From assembly GCF_001039355.2 (NCBI RefSeq), contig NW_019773625.1, positions 206,455-270,454 on the forward strand: a stretch of 64,000 nt of DNA, written 5' to 3'. The translations under genes were made by a program, and so were the position numbers. The stretch is from Lingula anatina (lineage: Eukaryota; Brachiopoda; Lingulata; Lingulida; Lingulidae). The notes beneath the pieces were generated by a model, which saw nothing but the letters and a program-made list of their open reading frames with translations, was not told the origin of the DNA and made no database searches. Positions 23,831 through 36,087 of this stretch are shown here, piece by piece. Numbering within the stretch: the first letter of the stretch is position 1; each line of letters begins with the position of its first letter.

Positions 23831-24190
23831 CTGCTTAGCGGTTTGAATGCAGATAATTTGAAGATATCTCTTATCTCATTGTGACAGCATGATAGCGCAT
23901 GGATGAGATTGCAATTTCAAATAAATAAATGTATATAGCTAGGCTACTAGTAGCACAGACACAAAAATTGCAAACGTGGCGCGACGTTCTTGTAGATTTT
24001 ATGTTTCGTGGTTTTTATGCTTAGTGGTTTGAATGCAGATATTTTGAAGATAGCTCTTATCTCATTTGATAGCATGATAGTGCACGGATGAGACTGCAAT
24101 TTCAAATAAATATATACATGTGGATACTAGTAGCACAAACACAAAAGTTGCAAACATGTTGCGCGACGTTCTTTTAGATATTATGTTTGG
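23830..24190 (+). repeat. Tandem duplication of the FAAH 5' UTR and start region
   Basis: Two copies of about 175 bases, roughly 23835-24013 and 24018-24190. Both contain ggtttgaatgcagat, gcaatttcaaataaat, agtagcaca and gcgcgacgttctt. The second copy holds the FAAH initiation codon (ATG at 24156). In the first copy the equivalent position reads aaacgtggcgcgacg, one base shorter, so the ATG is lost. Confidence 0.85.
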
Positions 24191-27100
24191 CTGTAGTCAC
24201 TCAGCGCTTCTCATTGGTTCAACAGTGATTGCCTTGGCAACAATCCTTTTTATAAAAAGCAATGCCAGGAGAAAAAGAGTGAGAAGCAATCGATGCAAAG
24301 TGGCGAAGCAGTGCGTCAAATATAAGAAAACTATATCGACAGTAGCTGAAAGAATAACGGAGAAAAAAGTAGGTATATATTTCAATTCTTGATTTTTTTC
24401 ATCAATTATTTGTTGATAAAGTGAGATACACAATTTAATTATGAAGATATAAAATAGAAACAGAACATAACATATTTTTTTAATTCTAATAAAGCAATAT
24501 AACAAAAATAATTCATCAGATAATTAAAATGCAATGAATAAGTACGTTATGTAGCTAGGTTTCACTCCAATTATTTGACTTCATTTTTATTTTAAGAGTC
24601 TTTTGATCTGGCACATGATCTATATTTAATTTTTTTTATTTTCATAGTTTTCCCCAGAGCAGGTAGATTCGATTACTGAGTTATCATTATCAGAGCTTGT
24701 CGCCAGTTTGAAGAACGGTCGCCTAAAAGCAGTGGACGTGTTAAATGCATATCAATCAAAGGTGTGTGATAGAGTATGATATTATCTTATTTGACATAAT
24801 TCGGAATCGTTTTACGCTCCTATTGTCAGGGAGCCTTATGTTGTGTCAGGTACCCCTTACATGTTTGTAATGTATTTTTGAATACTTCCGTATTGGTACA
24901 GACATGGTCTTATTTGCTGTGTTTTATTGCCTTTTGATTTTTGAAGCCAGTTGAATTAGACACTTCCTAGAAGGATGTGGAGATGGTAAGGTGACCTCTA
25001 ATATATTAAAGCAATGTTGAGTTACCGTTAATTTGAATAAATAATGTCACTGTAGTGCCAGTATAAAGCTATGTTCGTGACTGCGCTTTTGAGAAAAGAA
25101 CTGTGTTTTTTGGGGAGAAAATTACTTTTTTTTTTTTTTGGGGGGGGGGGGAGATCTGTGCTACAAGTCTTTGAGACACGACAATTGTGGTACATGCTGT
25201 GTGCCTAAATTTATTGTTATGTTATAATTAAAAACTTAACATGAGTTATTTTGTCTATATGTGTTTACTAGCGTATAGGTAGACACCAAACCTTGGACGT
25301 ATTTAACTTCTATCTTCAACTTCTATCGTGATCGACTGGAGAAACCTGGTATTACGTAAAGTCGAAGCTGATCAGGATGATACCCGACCTTATGCAATCT
25401 CAGTTAGATCAGCCCATTGTATCATATACAACATTGGTCAAAAAGGTTGTCCCACCCCCATTTCCATGTACTTTTATTTACAAATGATCACCTCACAGCT
25501 GTAAATTGTTAGAAATAGTGCTTTTTATTACAGATACCGTGTCTAACACAATTAATGGTTTAAAAAAATACCAAATAGTGGTGAAAATATACACATTTTA
25601 TACCATTTAGTAAAATTTATAAGAGGTACCCCCTCAAATCTACTGTTTCACTGTGACTTCTACAGATGTAAAGAAATGTCTATTAAATTGAAAAGACGCC
25701 TCAAATTTCACCAAATTCACAATATTAGCATTAGGGTGTGCTCGTTAACGATCACGTGCCTAACAGCGTGTGCGTCTACCGCATACTGCAATTATCTCCT
25801 GTAGACGGCGCGACAAGCCTTCAACACGGGTAACAATTCTGTTTTGTGGGAGAGAGGTGTGAGCAAGTGTGCAGTCATGATAAAGCCTGGAGTTGACCCC
25901 AAAGTCAGTTTTTGAAGATGGAATGAGATATCAGCTGAGAATGCTACGTTTAGTGATCTCACAGGCACCTGAACCTGGCCATCCATCACTGGAAGGAAGT
26001 CGGGCTTGATGCAGAATCAAATTATTTCTTGTATCCCATCGATGGTCATAGAGGGTCCATAGCCATTTTAAAAATGCCTCTTGGAAGGGTGTGTGTAGGA
26101 TAATATCGCCTGAGGTGTTAGATAAGTCCACATTTGGAGAACATTCCAAGCCCATGGTATTAGTACATGTACATTGTTCCTTTTGGAACAAAACGTAACA
26201 GGGGCATTTTAATGTAACATTCTCAACAGAAATCTCACTCCATTTGCAAGAGGTGACTTCAGGGATGCTACTGGCTTCATTATGACAATGTACTTGCTCA
26301 CAGCTCTCACCTGGCAAGCGATTTGTTGCAGAAACACAGGGCTCTGAGGATGGGACAACCGTCTTTGAACCCTGATATTAATCCTACTGAGCACCTGTGG
26401 CATGAATTAGAATGTGCATTGCAGAGGAGAACCAATTCCCAAATAATCTTGATCAATTCCGCCATGCTCTTTAGGATGAATGGGACAATATCCCACATAA
26501 CAGAATTATTTTTCGTGTTGAAGGCTTGTTGCGCCGTCTACAGGAGATAATTGCAGTACGCGGTAGAAGCACACGCTGTTAGGCACGTGATCGTTAACGA
26601 GCACACCCTAATGCTAATTGTGTGTGAATTTGGTGACATTTGATGGCCTCTTTTCAATTTAATAGACATTTCTTTACATCTGTAGAAGTCACAGTGAAAC
26701 AGTGGATTTGAGGGGGTACCTCTTAAAAATTTTACTGAATGGTATAAAATGTGTATATTTTCACCACTATTTTGTATTTTTTTAACCATTAATCATGTTA
26801 GACACGGTATCTGTGATAAAAAGCACTATTTCTAACAATTTACAGCTGTGAGGTGATCATTTGTAAATAAAAGTACATGGAAATGGGGGTGGGACAACCT
26901 TTTTGACCAATGTTGTATAATATTTACTATGACATTAACAGAATTAAACTACTTACAATTTGCATTATTAATTACCCCTTCTATTATAGGCAATAGAACA
27001 AAATGAGCAGTATAATTTCATCACAACATTTTTGGAAGAAGCTGAGGTATGCTAGTACATATTTATATCATTCAATTGGCATTTAAGGAGGATGTTACAA

Positions 27101-30100
27101 ATGTGACAGAACAAGGAACTTCATGTAATTCCTTTGATAACAATTGGATTCAAAAGAGAAACCATGATTTGGTTTGTTAATTTAGTTTATTGCAATTTCC
27201 AATGCAACAATTTTAGATCTTCATCAGACCTAGATCTTATCAGTTTGTTAAAAAAAATTTAAGTCTTTCAGATTTAAATCAATGCCATGTTTTTGATAAT
27301 ATGTTTTTTCTTTCCATTTTATACAGGATGCAGCATTAGCCCTAGATGAATCTGACAAACCAAAAGGGATGTTACATGGAGTGCCTGTTTCTTTAAAAGA
27401 TTTCTTTACTGTGAAGGTATATGTCTTACTTCACAGGGGCGGATCCAGGATTATTTGAAGGAGGGGGGGTTTGTGGATGCGAAGCCAACCCTCCCTCCCC
27501 CTTGACGTAGGGTGCGGTGCAGTTTTTTTAAGATTGAGAACTTTGATTTAGCTAGTCAAAACTCTAATTTCAAGAGGGAACCATTGGTGTGATTTTTTTC
27601 AGAAATAGGGGGTTTCAGGACCCCCCTGACACCCCCTTAATCTGCCACTTTGAATTATATTTAATATTATTTTGATATTAATATTAATTTAATTATATTA
27701 TTAATTATAGAGATTTGAAAAGTGGTTTTACATATTTTGATTCAGTAAAATTTAATTTTCATGATAGTTTCACAGTGGCAGATTTAGGGGGGGGGGGGAG
27801 GGGATCCTGACACCCCCTTCGATTTCTGACTAGTTGAATTTTGACTAGCTGAATCTTAGTTCTAAACCGTGCCAAATGGCACTGTTTGCCCTCTAAAATA
27901 GAATATTTCGGGTACCTTCAGCAAGGGGGGGGGGGGGGGTCTGCTTTGCATCCGCAGTCCCCCCCTTCAAATAAACTTGGATCCGCCCCTGGATTCACTT
28001 CAGAAATGCTTTTCATGGCATTTGATTTGAAGAGGTTAATAAATATGATATCACTTAAAAGTTACTAAGAAGTAGATAGTTAAACTACAAACTGTTCTAC
28101 CTTCTTGTATAAAATGTGCATTTTACCATATAATATTCTATAAATTTTATGTAGGGCTATGACACCACCCTTGGCATGGCCAGGTATGTTGACAGCCCAT
28201 GGGCAGAAGATTGTGTGGTTGTCAAGGTACCATTTCTATACGGTGATGACTGTCAAAGATACTTATCTATGGGACTATTCCCACAGATATTTGGATCGAT
28301 CTATCTCCCTGGGGAGTCTCACTAAATAGCTATCAAACTATAACCAGCGTAAACGTCTGTCACGCCTAGTAAAACTGTTAGTAGTAATTATCTTTACCCC
28401 TAGCTGATTCGGTAGGTGTGACAGACATTTAAGCCTCTTGAGCTGACAGCAATTTAGCGTGAACCCCCAGGGAGTTAGGTTGATCCAGCTGGATTGATCT
28501 AAGCATGGGAACCCAGTCTATACATGTTGCGGCTCATATCAGTTGGGTTGCACAATGTAGTATTAAGTCTGATAATTCCTGGCTTTTTTTGCAATTCATG
28601 CTTGGCTTTAACATTGTTAATTATAGAGCCTGTCAATCCTCAATCATTCTTACCTCATTGGGGAGCATATAATCCAACCAGTGCCACTTGGAATTATCAT
28701 TTACAAAAACCAGCACTACCATATGACCAGGTCTTTACTCCCTGCTTTATCCTCTATAAGCTGGGTGCATAGTGAGGAGACAACAGGTACCATATGTATT
28801 ATAATCTTTTGCATGACCCAGCCATTGGAGTCATACTCATGACCTAGCTCCTGCACTATAGGCAAGCATATATTTTTAAGGGACCTGCTTTATTATGTAA
28901 AATCAGATAAGTTTTGACACTGGGTGTCGGACGTAACTTTAAGGGACCATTCCCACAGATATTTGGATCAGTCTTGTTTGTGTTGATTTTAACATTTAAA
29001 TATTTATGTACAGTATATTATGGTTTCTATAATCTCTTTTTGTAAAAACAGCAGTGAAACTTGCATAACCTTTTATTTGAAATTATTTTTGAATCTGGAA
29101 TAGCAGTTAGAAAATAAGAAATGTTTCATTGAATGCTTGGTAAGCCCCCCCCCCTTCCCCCTCCCCTCCCAAGCAATTAAAAAAAAAAAACTGGTACAGC
29201 AACCAAGCTACTGGGCCTGCTTGTGTTCAGTAGCAACTGAGTGAAAAAGTTAATGTTGAGCCCTGGGATGTATTATTTACTGATAACAACGCGAACCAAA
29301 ATAACCAAATCTCACTGATTTTATTTTTCTTTAAATGAAAAGCGTAATTAACTATGACTTAAATAGATACAAATATTATGTGAAATTCTAAAGGTTTTAT
29401 TGCTTTGTTAAATTTTTATCTAATTATTTAATTAAATTTAATTTTACTAATTCCAGGTCCTCAAGTACCAGGGTGCAATTCCCTTTATGAAGACAAATAT
29501 CCCCCAAACCAACTTACAGTAAGTGAAAACACATTTTGATGAAATTAGTACACTTTCCAAGTTTTAATTCAGTTCTCCAAGGTGTCATTAGTTAATCTAT
29601 TTGTATCTATTTACATACGTTACAATCACTGCTATTCTATGGTACTGGCTATTTGGCTCATGTTATGTGTAGAAGTTAATCCTTATGGTTGTTTATTAGC
29701 TTTGACTGCTCAAATCCTATATTTGGACGAACTCTAAACCCTTGGTCAAAACAGCGGACTCCAGGCGGATCGTCAGGAGGTGAAGCAGCAGCCATTGCTG
29801 CTGGGAGCTCTATTGTTGGGATGGGAAGTGATATTGGTAATGAATCTTTACTAGGCTAGCTGGAATATCTGTAATACAAATCTGTTCAAAAACCTAGTAC
29901 AGCTGCCTTATTAATAGTAAATACCAATATGATCACCATTCAAACAGAGTATAGTTTCATTTTTTTAAAAGAAACTCTATGTAGATGAAAAAAGATTTTC
30001 TGAATATTTAGCAATTTTTGATTAAGCAAAAATGACTGCATTTGACTACTGGTATATTGCTCGGGTGACAGTGTATTATCTCACACTTAAATATACAATT

Positions 30101-31210
30101 GCTATAAAAATTTCATATAATTTTCAGGTGGAAGCATCAGAATTCCAGCTCACTTCTGTGGAATATGTGGGATAAAGCCAACTGTGGGTAGAATAAGGTA
30201 TTTTTGTAATAGAATCTGTCATAGAGTGTTATCTGAGCAGACATTTTGTTTTCACATTATGCTGTTAAAATGGTGTTTAATACAGATTTTGTTGGCTGCA
30301 AACAATTTTGTGTCAACCTTTATTCAACAATATATTTAACTTGCCACAGCGTTTATGTGATATACATTTTTGCACATGCTTTCATATTTTCAGTAAAAAG
30401 GGACTTCATATGTTCAAAGGAGAAAATTTGTGTATGTAAAAACATTTTGCTTACATAAAATTCAACATACAGTAATGACATTGAAAAAAAGCAGATCCAT
30501 TGGGGTGGTGGTGGTGGTGGTGGTGGTGGTGGTGGTGGTGGGGGGGGGGGGGGGCAGTATGTGCATGTACTATCACAACCATACCCAAGTGCATCTAACA
30601 CAACCAAGCACAATTATCACACTATGTGGAGCTGCATCTCCAACAATGGAGATTGATACATTTAACATAAAATCAGAATTGTTGAAACAAAATAAGATTT
30701 TTAAAATAAAAAGTGTTTTAAATGAATTAAATTTCACTAATATGTCAAGTTAACTAATGGAAATTTAGTTACAGCAATAATTCATACCTGTTTTTTGGTG
30801 TTAGAAATTGTCTACATCTTTCATATTTTGAAAAACAATTTAAATGTTCAAAATGGCTTTTGGTTAGCAGAGTGAAGTTTAACTTTTCACACTGGTTTCT
30901 TCCATGATTTATCGAATAAAGTGAGTTTAAACTTTTCACAGTGGCTGCATCCATGGGACCGATGGGCAGAGATGTGGATAGCGTGGCAACCATGATGAAA
31001 GCCTTGCTAGTACCCTATATGTTTGAACTGGATCCAATGACCCCACCATTAACTTTTAATACAGAGGTAATGACAGCTTATTGTATAAGTAAAGAGAGGT
31101 TTGATATGGAGTAATATTGAGTTTCGAGGGCTGCCAATGTGACAGCAAGATATTGGAAATGTTTTGGTTATATTTAGGACCAACTTCTGATAGGGTCTAT
31201 ATTTCAAGGT

Positions 31211-31247
<37 letters not shown>

Positions 31248-32993
31248 GAGTAAATAAGTAGCCTGTTTTGGGAAATTTGGAGTTTCAAAGACTGAATAAA
31301 TCTTAATCTGGCCAAGAAAAACCTCTTATTTTTACTTTCGAGATTAGGAATATGAAAGTAACCGTCCACTGAAGATAGGCTTCTACTTGGAGGATGACTG
31401 GTCAGTGCCAATCCCAGCATGCAACAGAGCTGTTGAATTGGCAGTTGCCACATTAAAGAGTCAGGGACATGAGGTTACAGAAAAAATAGTTCAAATTTTT
31501 TTTACATGAAAGCATTAGAGTTTGAAGGTTGGAGATGGCATTATCATTTTTAACTGTAAACTAAAACTTCTTTGTAGAATTAGGCATTTATTCTTAAGTT
31601 TGCCATAGAAATAATTTAATTATGTACATGTACTCAACATTCAGCAATTGTTTATTTCCATGTGGCAGGTGGTTCCATACAGTCCAACCAGAGCACAGGA
31701 GATGTACTTGGACTACTATATGAGATTTTGCATGGCTGATGGGGGTCAGGAACTTCTAAAATCTCTGTAGGAGCCCTTTCAGTTGAATAACAAACATATA
31801 GATAAATTTGTATCTAACCTCTACCACGTAGAGGGTACATGTAATAGATGCATGTCACTCCTCATACAGTATCCAGAAATTGAAGGAATTGGGGGGGGGG
31901 GGGGGGGATTGATTTGCCATTTAAAAAACCCTCTCATTTAGACACCCACTTCTCACTGGATCTGCCTGTATTGTTTAGTGTGTTACAAACAGTAAAAGAC
32001 ATATAATATGTCATATCAGAACATTTTGTCAGTTTGGTAATTAAATTATATTCAGTCTTAAAAATTTTTCTTAATTGTTGGCATTGTAAACATATCTGAT
32101 TATTTCTGTTCAGAGAAGATGAACCTGTATTTGACCCTACCATTAAAGGCCAAGTTTCAGTGCTAAAGCTACCAAAAATCTTACGTACTACACTGGCAAT
32201 ACTACTGAAACCCATGGCAAGTGCTTATTACATTTCACTCACTTCATTTATACTAGTAAATTATTTGAAGTTAGTGTTTATCAATTTTGTGAATAGACAA
32301 TAATGCCACTATTACTTTGTGAACTTAACTGTTTAAAACAAGTGCTTTAATTTTTACTCTAATTGTGTAAAATGCTTGAGAACAATCTTGCTATAAAGAG
32401 CTTTGCTGCCAACACTCCCCTTATTGGTCATTGTTTTACATTTAGTGGTTACATATATCACATCTCATTTTTCAGATGCCACTTCTGAGCAGAATGATTT
32501 TATGTCTAAATGGATTCAGGTATGGAATGTAAGGAGAGTGATATAGTGTCTGCTTACACATTTTTCTCTTCCATAATAGAAGGTAATATATTTGTTATTG
32601 AGGAAAACAGATACATTTGATGACATCAGTTATTCATTCCTTCATGATAGATAATGATATATTTATAAAAAAATGTTTATTTTTGCATAGGCATATTAAA
32701 AGGGAGGAGTATGTGCTCTTCCCTTCTTTTTTTTTAATCAAAATGTTATCCTGGCTCATGGAACAAACGCCATTGTGGTGTATATAGAACATACCCATAT
32801 ATATGTGTGTGTGTGTGTGTGTGTGTTTACTGGTATATTAATTACTTTGATCAATGAACACATACTTTTTGAAAATGATATGTTTGTCATTGCAGGTCGA
32901 TCAAAGACATGAATGAGAAAAAATGTGACATCCAGGTAAAACAGGCCGTGAATTTTTCTGAAATTTAATCTGGTCCATGAATGATGAAATGCT

Positions 32994-33033
<40 letters not shown>

Positions 33034-36000
33034 CATGCGCAGAGAGAGAGGGAGAAAGAGAGACAGAGTTTTTGTTTTTGACAAAGTATAAATGAAATTG
33101 TTAAATATGGTTGGACATGTTTTCAACATTTTCTGCCTGCCAAAATCCCTCAGAGTGATTTGCATAAAATCTTACATAATGTGATAGTTTTGGGAATAGA
33201 ACCTCATATTTACAATTCTCCAGAGACCTAAATAGTTGTTTGCTTCTTCATCAGATACACATATAGAAGTTCCTATAAATTTTTGCCTTTTAAGGCCAAT
33301 CATTGACATAACCTTAAATTATTTTAACTTGGTTGTAGGAGTGGCAGTTGAAGATTCTGCAGGATTGGGAGAGGCTTGGTCTAGATGCTGTTGTATGCCC
33401 AGTTGCTCCTTGTGTGGCTGTACTGAATGGCTACCCAGCAAAGTGCCTCGGTATGGATGTAAAACCTTGGATGAATAAAACTTATTTGTCCAAGATGCAA
33501 ACAAATATACTACTATTTGTGATTACTAGCATTACATCATATATAGCCACCATACTTTTTTAATGTCTTGTAAGGCAGTTTTTTTTTAATAACCTGTTTC
33601 TCAAGCTCCGCCGACATCAAAATGGCCAAAATAGAAAAAAAATAAAATTGAAATCAAAAATATTTTTATTTTTTTCCCCGACTTCCGACTGATCGTACTG
33701 TTCGATCACTGATCGTACTGTTCGATCGTAAACACGAAACTTAACAAGTTTCACGGGACTCCCGCGTCACATGACTGCCTACAAGTTCAAAACGAAGGGT
33801 ATTTAAGCCAAAGTAAACGATTGGTTCATTTCCCCCAGCTTCCGGTTTTTAAGCCAATCAATGCTTCGCTGATATTTTACACTGCATTTGTCAAATTTTA
33901 AAATGCAACATGGCGGGAGACACATACTGGAGTAGCTTTCTCTACTTAAGCAGGAAATTGACCACTGTTGTGTGGCTCAGTGTTATAGTGAAGGAAGGAC
34001 CAAAGATATTATGCAAAAAAGGTTTGTCCGGCCAGTGTTACAGACGTTTAAGGCCATTTTATTAACTGCTTTCTGTCAGAAATGAAAATATCAACTGCAA
34101 CACTTGTCACGTGTGGAAGGTTTCAACAGGGAGCAAAAAAAGGTTCTGAACTGAATGTAAGAATGCCGGTCACTACGGTGATAGATATTGACATTAATTG
34201 CATTCAGATAACAGTTGGCAGTGAACATCAAAAGATGCAGGCTCAACTAAACTCTCCGAGAACATCCAAATACAGAGCGCATTGGGTTTTTAATGCAGCA
34301 CTCGCGTAGGCCTACTTCTGAAAGTCTCCAGAAATGATGTGAGTATTTTTTTTTTCGTTTTATCAGTCTAGAGTGTCATAGTTTTTTAAGGTGAATGTAT
34401 TTTAGGCATTGATATGTTGGTAAATAAATGTCCTTTTTTGCACTTTCACAAAAACGTATGTTAAATGCTAATTGCTCGCTCACAACAGCAGATGTTTCTA
34501 TACTGAAGCAACGTGTCTTTGACATTTTTTTTATTAAATTAAGGCAGGTAATAGCTGTAAACTATCATGTGCTTTGGATAATGAGCCTGTCAACATGAAT
34601 TCATAGTTCAATTAAGTTTTCCACCAAGTTTTTAAGGTGTATATATATATTAAGTTTAACCATACCTGTAGCCAGCAATTTCAAAAGAGGGTTCTTTTTC
34701 TGAAAAAGTGAATCATTTACCATAAAACCTTCATGCACCTAGATCAATTTTGATCCAGAGCAGACCTTTTCCTGATAAAAAAGGTGGATCATTCAATAAT
34801 ATTTTTATAGTTAAGTTGTTGCTGCCATTTAGATTTAATAAAAATTAAGACCACAGTTCCATAACAGGCCATATTACCCTTGCTGGTTTTTGTATTTGCA
34901 ACAATCTGGCTAAGCAATTGTTTGCTGTCTTTTGAATTATACATCCAACTCAGTTAACTTATCTGAAATATTTTTTTTAGTGAATCCCCAAGTAATGCAA
35001 GGCAGGCAATGTATAATTCCACCTCGCAAGTAGTGGAAGACTTCAATCTTTGTCTTCGGGCTGGACAGGCCAAAAATCTTGGAAAACGCATAGCAGAGAC
35101 GCTGACAGAGGAGCTATGGTATAGAAGCCCATATGCAGAGAGAGACTGGCTAGTTTAGTGCAGCTGCCATAGTGACCATTTAAGGAAGGCCATTTAATAA
35201 GATGATTCTCAAACTTATTGAAAGATTCAAAGGTCTGAAATATAGCCTGATTGGATTCTTTTTATGGAAGTTATGCTGTTTTTGTGAAATGGTCATTTTT
35301 CATATACATGTATTGGTATTTTCAGTGTGGGACTTGGAACTCACATGGGCATGAAGCCATATTGTTTCTGGATGACCATGTTACATGAAGTAGATAATTT
35401 AAATTTGATGATTTTCCACTTAATCATTATATTGCATCAAGATTGACAAAAAACTGTTTTGTGCACTGCCATCGTGAATGCATAGAAAGGCAAACTGTGT
35501 TTTTTGTTTTGTAATTTACAAGAATGATTCGTTGAATTGACATTCATTTAGACAAATAAAACATTGAAAAGGAATTGCTGTTTTTATCCAAAAACTGCTA
35601 TACTGTGTTAAAACCAGTATTTACCATTGTCTAATGTAGTTTTGAAAATGAATGACCAAAAAGTCATTATTTTGAAAAATATTTTTTATTTTTTCCCCCC
35701 TCCGACCTCTGACAAAAATAAAAATCGTTCGAGAAACAGGTAATTAAAAAAAAACTGCCTAAAGTAAATGTAATGATGTTGTTCCTTTCATTCAGGTGCT
35801 CTAAGCTACACAGCATATTACAATTTAGCAGACTTTCCAGCTGGTGTGGTGCCAGTGACCACAGTGACAGCAGAGGATGATCAAAATCTCAAGTCTTACT
35901 ACAATTATGATGTTCTTTGGATGAAAAACATGAAAATGGTAAATACCATTAGTTGATAGTTAGCGTAAAATATATCTAACGTAAAATGTATCTTTCCATT

Positions 36001-36045
36001 CAAATTGGCTGATATTTCTTGTGAACTTACACATTTGTCTGAAAT

Positions 36046-36087
<42 letters not shown>

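Noticed and set aside
23830-24155. Earlier FAAH start (GTG at 24120) extending the first exon
   Set aside because: Needs a non-ATG start; the ATG at 24156 is in frame and gives the expected N-terminal membrane helix.
26323-26550. Functional host gene
   Set aside because: It is a frameshifted Tc1 transposase C-terminus in a foldback element.
30353-30753. Poly-proline and poly-valine frames on both strands
   Set aside because: Produced by the (GGT)n/G-run tract inside a FAAH intron.
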